DNA from: Candidatus Methanofastidiosia archaeon
GTDB lineage: Archaea > Methanobacteriota_B > Thermococci > Methanofastidiosales > NM3
Direction: 5' to 3'
Assembly (NCBI GenBank): GCA_016930445.1
Contig: JAFGGT010000058.1
Location: 1 to 34,070, forward strand
DNA: 34,070 bases
Shown: piece after piece, positions 17,572 through 27,916 of the stretch
Position numbering within the stretch: the first letter of the stretch is position 1
Layout: every line of letters starts with the position of its first letter
Position numbers and translations under genes: made by a program
Notes under the pieces: generated by a model
What the model was told of the DNA's origin: nothing
What the model saw: the letters and a program-made list of their open reading frames with translations, nothing else
The model's database searches: none

Positions 17572-18402
17572 ATGTACAATGACTTATTCTCTATGAGAAT
17601 CGACTTCCTGAGGCAGCTGCTTAGGGCCGACATAGGATATGGGGACATCACATCGTCCCTTCTGCCAGACAGGGTCGTCAAGGGAGAGATATTGGCAAAG
17701 GAGGACCTTGTCCTGTCAGGTACCGCCCAGATAACACCGCTCTTGAGTGAATACGGGGTGGAATGCAATGCCTACTTCAACGATGGCGACCATGTCAGCT
17801 CGGGATTGGTGATAATGGCGCTGAAGGGGAATGTAAAGACCCTCCTGACGCTAGAGAGGACCGTCCTCAACATTCTCCAAAGGATGAGCGGGATAGCCAC
17901 AGTGACTGCAGAATGCGTGAAGGCCGTAGGGCCCTCTGTCAGGGTGGCAGCGACGAGAAAGACCCTTCTGCCTTATTTCGACAAGATGGCGGTCATCGAT
18001 GGGGGAGGGGACCCCCATAGGTGGAGGCTTGACGACATGTTCCTCATAAAGGACAATCATATAGAGTTGCTTGGCATACGCGCGGCCGTCGACAAGGCGA
18101 GGAAGATGTCATTCTCAAAGAAGATAGAGGTCGAAGTGGCATCGATGGAGCAGGCCCTTGAGGCCGCAGAGGCAGGAGCAGACATAATAATGCTCGACAA
18201 CATGCGCCCCAGCGACATCAAGGCCACCATCAAGGCCCTCAAGAGAGCGGGACACGACAAGATCATGTTCGAGGCTTCGGGCAACATTACCCCGCTCAAC
18301 CTGAAAGAATACGCATCCAGCGGCGTGAACATAGTCTCAATGGGATGGCTCACGCATTCCGTCAGGTCTGTGGACATATCGCTCGAGGTACATGGTGATT
18401 GA
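17572..18402 (+). CDS. nadC: Nicotinate-nucleotide pyrophosphorylase (carboxylating)
   Basis: 276 aa; 'DIGYGDITSSLL', 'LLTLERTVLNILQRMSGIAT', 'VAATRKTLLPYFDKMAVIDGGGDPHRWRLDDMFLIKDNHI', 'EVEVASMEQALEA'. An alternative start is 17593. Confidence 0.92.
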   Translation: MYNDLFSMRIDFLRQLLRADIGYGDITSSLLPDRVVKGEILAKEDLVLSGTAQITPLLSEYGVECNAYFNDGDHVSSGLVIMALKGNVKTLLTLERTVLNILQRMSGIATVTAECVKAVGPSVRVAATRKTLLPYFDKMAVIDGGGDPHRWRLDDMFLIKDNHIELLGIRAAVDKARKMSFSKKIEVEVASMEQALEAAEAGADIIMLDNMRPSDIKATIKALKRAGHDKIMFEASGNITPLNLKEYASSGVNIVSMGWLTHSVRSVDISLEVHGD

Positions 18403-19188
18403 TTGGCCAGCCACCTCACGACGAATCAGGCCATAATTTTCTGCGAATGCCCAAGGAAGTACTATCTGAGGCACATTAAGGGCGCCAGTCCATCCTACGA
18501 CCAAGCGCATGTTCTGGACATGGCCAAGGCAAGGGCATTTCTGGCGCTGTTTAAAAACGAGAGAAGATTCCTGTCTGAAGTTGGGGATCAATCTGAGCTT
18601 CGGGAATGCTATGCCAGATGCCTGGACATGGCCATAGCTACATCCATATCCCAGTCCGCGCCACATATCATGGGCGCTGACCCTAAGGAGATGGAGGCCC
18701 ACATCGAAAGGGAGCTTGAAGTATTTCTTTTGGGGAGGATTGAGAGGGCAAAGAGACATATGGGCACCTTCGGCATCACCGGCGAGGAGCTGGCAATCTC
18801 GGTCACATATCCTCCAGAGGATGTTGGAAGGAGGGTAGTTGACTTCAAGCACCGGATCTCCGGAAGGATATCGCTCATTCATGCAGAACCTGACTTCGCC
18901 CGCCCGATACAGATAAGCACTGCCATGCCCCCGATGAAAGGCATCTGCAAGGGGGAAGAGATGGCCGCGAAGATGAACGCCCTGCTCCTGGAAGAGCTAG
19001 TGGGGCGCCCTGTGGTTGCCTCCTCGATACACTACCTCAAGATATCCGAGACACGTTCAATTGCCATAGGCGAGTCCAACAAGGAGGAGGTAAAGTCATT
19101 CGTGTCACAGGTGACAGGCAAATGCGACTTCGAGAAGAGCTCTGGCGCATGCGCCTTCTGTGAGGTGAGGGGGGAGTGCGGGCAATGA
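18403..19188 (+). CDS. Cas4/RecB-like protein with an apparently degenerate nuclease active site
   Basis: 261 aa, TTG start abutting the nadC TGA; 'FCECPRKYYLRHIKG' and C-terminal CX2CX5C ('CAFCEVRGEC') match Cas4-type Fe-S cysteines. The nuclease-motif positions read GRIS / IQIST / EEMAAKMNALLLEE. Confidence 0.65.
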   Translation: MASHLTTNQAIIFCECPRKYYLRHIKGASPSYDQAHVLDMAKARAFLALFKNERRFLSEVGDQSELRECYARCLDMAIATSISQSAPHIMGADPKEMEAHIERELEVFLLGRIERAKRHMGTFGITGEELAISVTYPPEDVGRRVVDFKHRISGRISLIHAEPDFARPIQISTAMPPMKGICKGEEMAAKMNALLLEELVGRPVVASSIHYLKISETRSIAIGESNKEEVKSFVSQVTGKCDFEKSSGACAFCEVRGECGQ

Positions 19189-19979
19189 TAACAGTGACCG
19201 ACCTCTGTGACTACGTTTGGTGCCCCTACCAGGTCTATCTTAAGAAGGTCAAAAAGATCAGGCCCCCGCCCACTCCGCAGATGGTAAGGGGCACGGTGAT
19301 CCACAGCATCAAGGAGGAGGTATCCAAGAGGGAGAGGATACTTGTCTCCAGCCACATATCCGAGGGCTCGAGCCTGGACGAGATAAGGAAGTGCATCTTC
19401 GATAATGCGATGCGATGCGCCAAGAACGTCATCCTAAAAGAGAGGCAAGGGCTCGAGGCGCAGGGGGTCGATCCTATGGCCCTCCTTTCGGAACTAAAGT
19501 CCGACTTCCACTATGAGAGCATTGCCAGCGCCGCAAGGCTGAAGAGGCTTATCGAAAGAATAGGGCTTGGCGCTGCAATTGAGATGACATATCCTGAGCA
19601 GGAGGCCGAATTCGTGCTGGAGGACAAGGAGCTCGATCTCAGGGGCAGGATAGACTGCTTTGAGCAGGTAGGTGGGATGAGCATACCGATAGACTACAAG
19701 TCGGGGAACATGCATGAGGATGTCACGCCATCACAGAGGATGCAGATAAGCGCATACGCCGTGATGATGGAGAGGAGCATGAACACGAAGGTGCCTCTTG
19801 GGATAATAGAGTACACGAACTTTGGGCGCCTGAGGCCCGTCATAGTTGATGACGAAGCGAAGGAAGATGTTTACAAGACGCTTGAAGCTGTAAAAAGGAT
19901 CGTATATGGAAAAGAGGAACCTGAAAAAAATATAGGAAAGAGATGCAATTACTGCTCTTTCAAGGAATATTGCATCTAA
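19185..19979 (+). CDS. Cas4/RecB-like PD-(D/E)XK nuclease with Fe-S cysteines
   Basis: ATG at 19185 overlapping the previous TGA (ATGA); 'WCPYQVYL', 'RGTVIHSI', '[10 protein letters not shown]...IPIDYKSG', '[10 protein letters not shown]', '[10 protein letters not shown]'. Confidence 0.85.
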   Translation: MITVTDLCDYVWCPYQVYLKKVKKIRPPPTPQMVRGTVIHSIKEEVSKRERILVSSHISEGSSLDEIRKCIFDNAMRCAKNVILKERQGLEAQGVDPMALLSELKSDFHYESIASAARLKRLIERIGLGAAIEMTYPEQEAEFVLEDKELDLRGRIDCFEQVGGMSIPIDYKSGNMHEDVTPSQRMQISAYAVMMERSMNTKVPLGIIEYTNFGRLRPVIVDDEAKEDVYKTLEAVKRIVYGKEEPEKNIGKRCNYCSFKEYCI

Positions 19980-22180
19980 CCTTGTGGATTCTGGTAGTCC
20001 GAGGCCTTCGGAGGTTCGGGCTTCATTCCCTTCCTTGCCCTGATGGTCCTGACAACGTTCGTCTGGAGCTCGCGTGGAAGCTGCTCGAAACCGATCTGCT
20101 CGGTGGTCCATAGGGCACGCCCCTCTGTGGCGCCACGGATCTCGCTAGTGAATCCGAACATCTCGGACACCGGCGTCTTGGCAATGACCGTCGTAAGGTC
20201 GCCTTCCTGAGACATGTCAAGGATCTGTCCCCTGCGGGACTGCACTAGCTTCGTTATGGAACCCATGAAGTCCTGGGGCGCAGTGGTGAAGAGCTTTTGC
20301 ATCGGCTCGAGGATGATCGGTTCTGCCGAGAGTATGGCCGCGAACAGCCCCTGCCTCACAGCGGGTATGACCTGTGCCGGCCCCCTGTGGATGGCGTCCT
20401 CGTGCAGCTTTGTATCCATGAGCTTCATCATGACCTTGTTGGTAGGCTCGCCTGCGACAATGCCCTTGTCCATCACGGAGTGGAATGCCTCGATGACCAG
20501 TTCCCTGACCTCGCCTATGTGGACCACACCACGGGTCATGTTGAGATACATGTTCCCTTGGTACACGTCCTCCACGCACTTCGCCATTTCCTTGGTCATT
20601 CCAAGTTCCTTCAGTGTTTCCTGAAGCTCCTTTCCCTTCACTCTGCCTTCTGATATGGTACCGTCCTTTATGGCGGCATATACGCTATCCAGCATTGGTT
20701 CGACCACTATGTAGAACTTGTTGTGCTTGTTGGGCGACTTACCCTCCAGCTCAGGCGATGTCGCCGTGATAGACTCACGGTAAACGACAATTGGCTCGGA
20801 TGTCTTGATGTTGACGCCCTTGTCCTTTCGTATCCTGTACTCGACGACCTCAAGGTGCAGCTCACCCATACCGGACAGAAGGTACTCGCCGGTCTCCTCG
20901 TCTATCTTGGCCTGAAGCGTCGGGTCTTCCTTGGCCACCTGCCTGAGGACCTCGATAAGCTTTGGAAGGTCCTTGGGATTCTCTGGTTCCACTGCCACAG
21001 TAACTACGGGCTCGCTGTAGTGCTTTATTGCCTCGAAGGGCTCCATAGGTTCTGGTCCGGTCGATATTGTCTCACCGGCCACCGCGTCCTTCAGGCCTGT
21101 CACGGCCACAATGTTACCTGCAGGCACCTCTTCCATGGACTCCCTGTCCGGCCCCATGTAGATACCTAGCTGCTGTACCCTCTTCTTCTGTTTGGTACCG
21201 GATATCCATACCTCTTGGCCCGTCCTCAGAGTACCTGAGAAAAGCCTTCCAGTTGCTATCTCGCCGGCGTGCTTGTCAACGTTTATCTTCGTTACCACCA
21301 TGGCGACATTGCCCCTCTCGTTGCAGGTTATCATGTCAACGGCCTTTTTGGACTCCATGTCGTGCTTCCAAAGCTGAGGTATCCTGTACTTCTGTGCGAC
21401 CTCGGGGTTTGGTAGATGGTGTATTACCATGTCAAGGATGATCTTGTGTATTGGGGCCTTTCTCGCAAGTTCCCTCTCCTGGCCGTTGTAGGTCATCTCT
21501 ATGATGTCCTTGAATGTTATCCCGTATTGCTTCATGAACGGGACGTTGATGGCCCAATTGGCATAAGCTGAACCGAACGCGACGCTTCCGTCGGTCACGG
21601 ATACCTGCCAGGCCTCCTTGAACTCTGGTGGGGCCATCTGTTTGATGAGCTTGTTTATCTCGGAGATCGTCTTTAGGAACCTGTTCTGCATATCCTCGGG
21701 CGAAAGCTTCAATTCCTTTATGAGCCTGTCGACCTTGTTGATGAAAAGGACGGGCTTTACCCTCTCCTTCAGGGCCTGCCTGACCACCGTCTCGGTCTGT
21801 GGCATCTTGCCCTCGACGGCACATACGACGATGATGGCACCGTCTATGGCCCTCATGGCACGTGTCACATCGCCACCGAAATCGACGTGGCCTGGCGTGT
21901 CGATAAGATTGATAAGATACTTGTTGTCATCGAACTCATGCACCATCGATATGTTGGCTGCATCTATGGTGATGCCCCTCGCCTGTTCCTGCTCGTCGAA
22001 GTCAAGCGCTAGCTGCTTTCCCGCAAGCTCCTCGGCCATGAGCCCTGCACCGAACAGAAGATTGTCCGAGAGCGTCGTCTTGCCGTGGTCAATGTGAGCA
22101 GCGATACCGATGTTCCTAATGAAATTGGGCTGATGCATGATCTCTTGTGCGGCTTTGGCCATCTTCTCCTTTCTTCCCAT
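19976..22180 (-). CDS. fusA: Elongation factor 2 (EF-2)
   Basis: '[20 protein letters not shown]', '[11 protein letters not shown]', '[17 protein letters not shown]', 'NKVDRL'; 'DAIHRGPAQ' diphthamide loop. AGGTGA lies upstream of ATG 22180; a GTG at 22189 is an alternative. Confidence 0.97.
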   Translation of the reverse strand: MGRKEKMAKAAQEIMHQPNFIRNIGIAAHIDHGKTTLSDNLLFGAGLMAEELAGKQLALDFDEQEQARGITIDAANISMVHEFDDNKYLINLIDTPGHVDFGGDVTRAMRAIDGAIIVVCAVEGKMPQTETVVRQALKERVKPVLFINKVDRLIKELKLSPEDMQNRFLKTISEINKLIKQMAPPEFKEAWQVSVTDGSVAFGSAYANWAINVPFMKQYGITFKDIIEMTYNGQERELARKAPIHKIILDMVIHHLPNPEVAQKYRIPQLWKHDMESKKAVDMITCNERGNVAMVVTKINVDKHAGEIATGRLFSGTLRTGQEVWISGTKQKKRVQQLGIYMGPDRESMEEVPAGNIVAVTGLKDAVAGETISTGPEPMEPFEAIKHYSEPVVTVAVEPENPKDLPKLIEVLRQVAKEDPTLQAKIDEETGEYLLSGMGELHLEVVEYRIRKDKGVNIKTSEPIVVYRESITATSPELEGKSPNKHNKFYIVVEPMLDSVYAAIKDGTISEGRVKGKELQETLKELGMTKEMAKCVEDVYQGNMYLNMTRGVVHIGEVRELVIEAFHSVMDKGIVAGEPTNKVMMKLMDTKLHEDAIHRGPAQVIPAVRQGLFAAILSAEPIILEPMQKLFTTAPQDFMGSITKLVQSRRGQILDMSQEGDLTTVIAKTPVSEMFGFTSEIRGATEGRALWTTEQIGFEQLPRELQTNVVRTIRARKGMKPEPPKASDYQNPQG

Positions 22181-22185
22181 GAACT

Positions 22186-22803
22186 TCACCTAGCTGATTT
22201 AGCGATACGCTCTATCTCTTCCTTCTTACCGACTGCAAAGCTCTTGATATCATTGTCATGGCCCGCCACTATCTCCTCGGCCAGAGCCTCGGCATAGCTT
22301 GTCTTGGACTTGAACGCCCTTGCGCTTGCGCCCAGGCATATGTTCTTCAAGGCAACATCTATCCTCCTCTGGGGAGATATGTCAACAGCCTGATGGTACT
22401 TGACACCACCGTATGCGATCGTTGTAGTCTCCTCCCTTGGTGAAGAGTTCTGGATCGCGACGATTAAGACCTCTATTGGATTCTTCTTCGTCTTCTTGTT
22501 GATGATATCGAATGCTTCCTTGACGGATTTGTAGGCCTTCATCTTCTTGCCGGTAAGTCCGCCGTTCCTTCTGATGAACCTTCCGCTGACCTTCTTTTTA
22601 ACCGCACCGGAACGCATCGACTTGTTCACTAGGCGCTCGACTATGTTCTGCCTTATCTTCCAGAATCTGTGAGCCTCATGGCGTCCGCCTGAATGTGGGA
22701 TAAGGACTGGTGTCAGGGTAAGGTAGCTCTTGAGACCCTCGTCCCTGATATCAACATTGTAATCCCACTTGCCAAACATCTTGAATTCGTAAATTTCGGA
22801 CAT
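22186..22803 (-). CDS. rps7: 30S ribosomal protein S7
   Basis: 205 aa; '[20 protein letters not shown]...[49 protein letters not shown]'. Confidence 0.96.
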   Translation of the reverse strand: MSEIYEFKMFGKWDYNVDIRDEGLKSYLTLTPVLIPHSGGRHEAHRFWKIRQNIVERLVNKSMRSGAVKKKVSGRFIRRNGGLTGKKMKAYKSVKEAFDIINKKTKKNPIEVLIVAIQNSSPREETTTIAYGGVKYHQAVDISPQRRIDVALKNICLGASARAFKSKTSYAEALAEEIVAGHDNDIKSFAVGKKEEIERIAKSAR

Positions 22804-22807
22804 AAGA

Positions 22808-23242
22808 TCACCTGATTGGCTTTTCCTTCTTGCCCTGGACCATCTCGTTGAGCGATACCCTGTTGACCTTCGTCACCTTGTATTTCACACCAGGTATGTC
22901 ACCCATGGACCCACCCTTACGTCCCCCGATGCCCTCTATCACCACTTCATCGTGCTCGTCAATGAAATTTATGGCTCCGTCTCCGGGACAAAAGGCTGTA
23001 AGCTGCCTTCCATTCTTTATAAGCTGGACTCTCACGCACTTCCTGATGGCCGAGTTCGGCTGTTTGGCCTCCACTGGGACCTTCTCAAGCACTATGCCTC
23101 TCGCCATTGGTGCACCCTCAAGGGGGTCTGACTTTGTGCTCAATTGCAACACGCGTCGCTTGTAATCGATGTCCTTCCATCTGAAGGCCTGTCTCTTTCT
23201 CTTAAGATTACGAGCGGCAAATTCTCCTCTTGGACTCTCCAT
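22808..23242 (-). CDS. rps12: 30S ribosomal protein S12
   Basis: '[62 protein letters not shown]'. Start set at ATG 23242, preceded by GAGGTGA. Confidence 0.96.
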   Translation of the reverse strand: MESPRGEFAARNLKRKRQAFRWKDIDYKRRVLQLSTKSDPLEGAPMARGIVLEKVPVEAKQPNSAIRKCVRVQLIKNGRQLTAFCPGDGAINFIDEHDEVVIEGIGGRKGGSMGDIPGVKYKVTKVNRVSLNEMVQGKKEKPIR

Positions 23243-23298
23243 TAAATTCACCTCATCATCATAATATCCGTTTCTTTGCAAAGTTGATTTATAAATCT

Positions 23299-23730
23299 TT
23301 ACATTATCATTACATCATCGAGCCCATGGTGTCTTTTGAGAAGCTCCTTGGCTCGCCTTATGTTCTTTCCAGACCTACCTATGGCAATTCCACGGTCCTT
23401 CCTGTTGACCTCGACGCCAGCGACCCTCTTTCCGTCCTTATCGCTGTACTTGACTGATATGATCTTGGCAGGTTTCATCACGTTTTCCAGGAATTTGGTT
23501 GGGTCGTCAGAGTACTCTACGATTTCTATCCCCTTGTTGATCATTTCCTTTACCTTCTGCAGGTTGGCACCCTTCTTGCCGATGGCAAGGCCCATCTCGC
23601 CATCCTTTACAACGAACACTATGGTTTCCTCACTCTCTTCCACAATGCAATCCTTGACCGTCGCGCCGGTAATGCTTTCAAAAAGCCCTATGTATCGTAT
23701 TTCATCTGCACCCAACCTCAGACGCATCAA
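23299..23730 (-). CDS. nusA: Archaeal NusA-like KH-domain protein
   Basis: 143 aa; '[20 protein letters not shown]' and '[34 protein letters not shown]' KH motifs; operon position. Confidence 0.93.
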   Translation of the reverse strand: MMRLRLGADEIRYIGLFESITGATVKDCIVEESEETIVFVVKDGEMGLAIGKKGANLQKVKEMINKGIEIVEYSDDPTKFLENVMKPAKIISVKYSDKDGKRVAGVEVNRKDRGIAIGRSGKNIRRAKELLKRHHGLDDVMIM

Positions 23731-24026
23731 TCTCCCTCCGCTGAGAGTATCATTGACTCGCCTGGGGACAGCACTGCAATCATCGATACGACGAATGGCT
23801 TACCACAGACCATTCCAAGGTCAACGCCAGTTCCCTTGTATGCAAGCGTGGGGACGTTCCCAAGCTTGGAATAATAATCAAGATCATCCTTGCTCTCCTT
23901 CTTGCAGTTGTTGGCATAGATGATGATCTTGGCATCCCCTGTCTTCAAGGCCACAAGGGACTTGTCCGTCCCGATTATGACCTTTCCGGTCTCCATGGCC
24001 TTTCTTATCTCTCTCGCTATGTCCAT
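23727..24026 (-). CDS. rpl30e: 50S ribosomal protein L30e
   Basis: 99 aa; 'TGKVIIGTDKSLVALKTGDAKIIIYANNCKKESKDDLDYYSKLGNVPTLAYKGTGVDLGMVCGKPF'. Confidence 0.95.
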   Translation of the reverse strand: MDIAREIRKAMETGKVIIGTDKSLVALKTGDAKIIIYANNCKKESKDDLDYYSKLGNVPTLAYKGTGVDLGMVCGKPFVVSMIAVLSPGESMILSAEGD

Positions 24027-24030
24027 TTAA

Positions 24031-25221
24031 CTATACCTCCTTATGAAAATCAGGCATCTTCATTACCAGATCGATTATTCCGGTGCCGAGAGGTATGGGT
24101 TGCCCGACTATGACGTTCTCAGTCACGCCATTGAGCATATCCCTTTCGCCTTCCCTAGCAGCCTCGAGCAGGTGCCCCGTAGTGACCTCGAATGAGGCCC
24201 TTGCGAGCACACTGGCCTTCTCGCCCGTGATACCATGCCTGCCTATCTGTTGGATGTCCCCTTCAAGGCACATGGCATCAGCAAGCAACATCGTGTGTCG
24301 CTTGTCAACTTCAAGGCCTTGTTCATCCAGCACCTTCTGTATCTCGTTTATGATGGTGTTCCTTGCAGCCTCTATTCCCAAGACCTCGTATATCTCATAA
24401 ATGTTATTTGTCTTTGTACGCCTGTAGTCGACTCCCTCGATCTTCAGGACCTCGGCAAGGTCCGATCCTTCTGTATAGATGAAGTATTCCTCGCCCTCCT
24501 TCTTGATCATGGCACGCTCTATCCCCTTAATCCCTTTCAGGGGCAGTGCCTTGATCTTTTGTGAGAACTTCCTCAGCTTGAGCAGATTCATCTGCCCTGG
24601 CGAAACGACTATGGTGAAGTTCTCTTCGTCATACCTTATGTTCTCTACAGACTTGACCTTCTTCAGCTTCTTGATGACGAGCTCCATTGTAAGACCGGCA
24701 TCCTCCATCCTCTCGCTGTCAAGGTCGATGTGGAACTCCATGTTGATGACATCAAGCGCCGTCTGTATCGAGACGTTCTCTATCGTTGTACCCTCAATGC
24801 GCTGGGCCACAAGTATCGCATTCTCCCTGGAGGAGGAGTACTCCTCTTCAAGGGCGACCATCATGACCGGGGTTGAAGGATCCTTCCTTACATCGACTAT
24901 CTCGATGATACGTGGAAGGCCAAGCGTGACGTTGATCTCTGCCACACCGGCATAGTGGAATGTGTTGAGTGTCATCTGAGTGCCGGGCTCCCCGACGCTC
25001 TGTGCCGCTACCGTCCCGACCGGTTCACCAGGGTCGACCTGCGCCTTCTCATACTCTCGGCATACGCCTTCTAGAATGGCTTCTAGCTCTTTCTCGGAAA
25101 ACGTCCTCTTCTTCTTGCTGAACTTGACAAGGGCCGCGACCGTCTCCTCCTTGATGGAGCGGGACACCCTGCCAATCATCATCTCGTCAGCCTTGGCAAT
25201 TATTAAATCATCGGAAACCAT
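24031..25221 (-). CDS. rpoA2: DNA-directed RNA polymerase subunit A''
   Basis: 396 aa; 'QVDPGEPVGTVAAQSVGEPGTQMTLNTFHYAGVAEINVTLGLPRIIEIVD'. Confidence 0.97.
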   Translation of the reverse strand: MVSDDLIIAKADEMMIGRVSRSIKEETVAALVKFSKKKRTFSEKELEAILEGVCREYEKAQVDPGEPVGTVAAQSVGEPGTQMTLNTFHYAGVAEINVTLGLPRIIEIVDVRKDPSTPVMMVALEEEYSSSRENAILVAQRIEGTTIENVSIQTALDVINMEFHIDLDSERMEDAGLTMELVIKKLKKVKSVENIRYDEENFTIVVSPGQMNLLKLRKFSQKIKALPLKGIKGIERAMIKKEGEEYFIYTEGSDLAEVLKIEGVDYRRTKTNNIYEIYEVLGIEAARNTIINEIQKVLDEQGLEVDKRHTMLLADAMCLEGDIQQIGRHGITGEKASVLARASFEVTTGHLLEAAREGERDMLNGVTENVIVGQPIPLGTGIIDLVMKMPDFHKEV

Positions 25222-25224
25222 ATC

Positions 25225-27912
25225 TTAGGCCCCCTTGCCTGATTTAAGTACCTTGTGTATGATCCAATCGATGTCAACGGCCTTGCCGTATGTGGACTTG
25301 GCCGGGTCTATGCCATCCTCGCCGTACTTGAACTGCACGATGATATCATCGTTTGTCCTGACCGTGCCGTCGTAGCGAACGCTCATGTCCTGCAGTGCGT
25401 TCATGAGCCTCCTCTGCATGTAACCGCTCTGTGCGGTACGAACGGCAGTATCGACAAGACCTTCCCTGCCACCCATCGCATGGAAGAAGAACTCCTTTGG
25501 ATTGAGCCCCTTCTTGTATGATGAAGAAACGAATCCACGGGCCTCTGCACTGACATCGTCCTCTCCGAAGGAGGATAGCGATCTCTTGAAGTAGCCCCTG
25601 TGCAGCCTGTTGCCCCTAACGGACATCTGCCCGAGGGATGCGCTCATCTGCGTCAGGTCCAGCATGTTGCCCTTGGCACCTGTCCTTGCCATGACCACTG
25701 CTTCCCTGTCCATTCCCATGTACCTCTCTGCGATGGAGCCGGCCTTGTCCCTGGATTCGGCCAGGGTCTGCATTATCCTTGATTCAAGCGTCTCCTCAAC
25801 GCTCCTTCCCGGGAGTGGCTCCAAGTACCCTTCCCTGTAAAGGTCGATGAGCTTGTTGACCTTGTCCTTACCGTCCTTAAGCACCTTCTCGATAAGGTTG
25901 AGGCCCTCCTTTGGAATGTCCTCGTCATCGATTCCAGTTGAGAATCCGATGATGCAGTTGCTCCATAGTATGAGCTTGGTCACAGAGTCTAGGAACTTCC
26001 TTCCGGCATCGGTGCCATAGTCCTTGACCAGCTTGTCTAGCAGCTTGCAGGTCGACCTTGCCTTGAAGGTGGCGCCGTCGATGATCCCTGACTTGAGCAC
26101 ACCGTTCTCTATGACGACATAAGCGTCGAACTTGCATTCCTTGTTGTCGTCTATCGAACACCTGTCGCACTTCTGACAGACCTTTGATTTGTATTCTATG
26201 TTCAGGTCATTCGGCAATAGCAATGAGAATATCTGTTTCCCGGTCCAATAAGGCACGCCGTCCACGATCTCGGCAGGCTCCGGGGTCTCGCAATCTATCT
26301 CGGAGACGTAGAGCATCTGGGCCAGCTGATTCTTGTCGAACATCCTGCCCTTCTTCGTCAACAGGTATGCACCAGAAAGGTAGTCCTGGCTCCCGCCTAT
26401 CACAGGTTCGCCGAATCTGGGCGATATTATCTGTTCCTGGACCCTCATGAGTATTCGGGCCTCTGCCTGGGACTCCTCCGTCTGGGGAACGTGCAGGTTC
26501 ATCTCGTCACCGTCGAAGTCGGCGTTGTAGGGCGGGCACACACAAAGGTTCAGGCGGAATGTCTTGTATGGCATTACCCTTACCTCATGGGCCATGATGG
26601 AGAGCCTGTGAAGAGAAGGTTGCCTGTTGAAGAGCACGATGTCCCCATCCTGGAGGTGCCTTTCGACGACATATCCCATCTCCAGCTCTTCGGCAAGTAT
26701 GTCGCTCGTTATGTCCGTGACCCTCTTCCTCTTTCCATCGGGCCTGATTATGTAGTTGGCCCCAGGGTATGTGAAAGCGCCCTTTCTGACAAGCGAGCGA
26801 AGCCTCTCAATGTTCCTGATGGTCGCCCTCTCTGGCAATGTGAGCTCCATCGCCACGAACTCCGGCACACCGACCTCGTTTATTGATATGTTGGGGTCTG
26901 GGGATATGACCGTACGGGCTGAGAAGTCGACACGTTTTCCGGAAAGGTTGTTCCTGAATCTGCCCTCCTTTCCCTTCAGCCTCTGGGTGAGCGTCTTTAG
27001 GACCCTGCCAGACCTGTGCCTTGCAGGCGGCACTCCTGATACCTCGTTGTCGAAATACGTGGTAACATGGTATTGCAGAAGCTCCCAGAGGTCCTCGACT
27101 ATGAGCTGCGGAGCGCCTGCGTCGAGATTCTCCCTTAGCCTCTGATTTATCCTGATGATGTCTACAAGCTTGTGCGTCAGGTCGTCCTCCGACCTGATAC
27201 CTGATTCAAGCGTGATGGATGGGCGTACCGTCACTGGCGCCACTGGGAGCACAGTGAGTATGCACCATTCCGGCCTCGCAGTTTCCGGATTCCAACCGAC
27301 CAGGTAAGCATCGTCATCAGTGATGTTCTCGAATCGTTCCCTTATGTCGGAAGCCGTTAGCTTCTTGTCACCCTCCTTATAGGAGGTGGGTTTCTCGAAC
27401 TTTATCTTCAATTGCTCAGAACCGCAATGCGGGCACTTGTTGTCCTTTAGGACACCCTTCTTTTTGGCCGCCTCGTTCAGTATATCGGATATGATGTTCT
27501 CCCTTATACTGCCTCTGACCCCTTCTTCCCTGAGCTTCTCCTTGTATTGGAATATGCGGTCCTCCGGCAAAAGAAGCCTCGAGCAGTCCTTGCAAGTCGC
27601 CTTAAGGACGTCATAGACCTCCTTGGCATAACCAACATGGATGACCGGGCGGGAAAGCTCGATATTTCCAAAATGGCCCTGGCACTCGCCGAACTTCAGT
27701 CCGCATGTGCGGCATTTCAGGCCGGGATCTATGACGCCGAGCTTGGGGTCCATGAGCCCGCCCATTATCGGGTAACCCTCGTCGTCGTAAGTGTCGGCAT
27801 AGACTACCGTTGTGACGGACATCCTCCTTATCTCCTCTGGAGAGAGCAAGGCAAATCTGATCTCCTTGATCTTCTTTGGAGGCCCAAATAGCACAATATC
27901 CTCTTCGTTCAT
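25225..27912 (-). CDS. rpoA1: DNA-directed RNA polymerase subunit A'
   Basis: 895 aa; 'NADFDGDEMNLHVPQ', zinc motif 'CRTCGLKFGECQGHFG', 'FNRQPSLHRLSIMAHEVRV'. Confidence 0.98.
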   Translation of the reverse strand: MNEEDIVLFGPPKKIKEIRFALLSPEEIRRMSVTTVVYADTYDDEGYPIMGGLMDPKLGVIDPGLKCRTCGLKFGECQGHFGNIELSRPVIHVGYAKEVYDVLKATCKDCSRLLLPEDRIFQYKEKLREEGVRGSIRENIISDILNEAAKKKGVLKDNKCPHCGSEQLKIKFEKPTSYKEGDKKLTASDIRERFENITDDDAYLVGWNPETARPEWCILTVLPVAPVTVRPSITLESGIRSEDDLTHKLVDIIRINQRLRENLDAGAPQLIVEDLWELLQYHVTTYFDNEVSGVPPARHRSGRVLKTLTQRLKGKEGRFRNNLSGKRVDFSARTVISPDPNISINEVGVPEFVAMELTLPERATIRNIERLRSLVRKGAFTYPGANYIIRPDGKRKRVTDITSDILAEELEMGYVVERHLQDGDIVLFNRQPSLHRLSIMAHEVRVMPYKTFRLNLCVCPPYNADFDGDEMNLHVPQTEESQAEARILMRVQEQIISPRFGEPVIGGSQDYLSGAYLLTKKGRMFDKNQLAQMLYVSEIDCETPEPAEIVDGVPYWTGKQIFSLLLPNDLNIEYKSKVCQKCDRCSIDDNKECKFDAYVVIENGVLKSGIIDGATFKARSTCKLLDKLVKDYGTDAGRKFLDSVTKLILWSNCIIGFSTGIDDEDIPKEGLNLIEKVLKDGKDKVNKLIDLYREGYLEPLPGRSVEETLESRIMQTLAESRDKAGSIAERYMGMDREAVVMARTGAKGNMLDLTQMSASLGQMSVRGNRLHRGYFKRSLSSFGEDDVSAEARGFVSSSYKKGLNPKEFFFHAMGGREGLVDTAVRTAQSGYMQRRLMNALQDMSVRYDGTVRTNDDIIVQFKYGEDGIDPAKSTYGKAVDIDWIIHKVLKSGKGA

Positions 27913-27916
27913 ATTA

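Noticed and set aside
18403-19979. A CRISPR-Cas locus based on Cas4-like genes
   Set aside because: No array, cas1, cas2 or effector was found; Cas4/RecB-like nucleases occur outside CRISPR loci.
20214-22097. Plus-strand ORFs across EF-2 (e.g. 20214-20624, 20723-21169, 21618-22097)
   Set aside because: Antisense to EF-2, whose minus-strand motifs are unambiguous.
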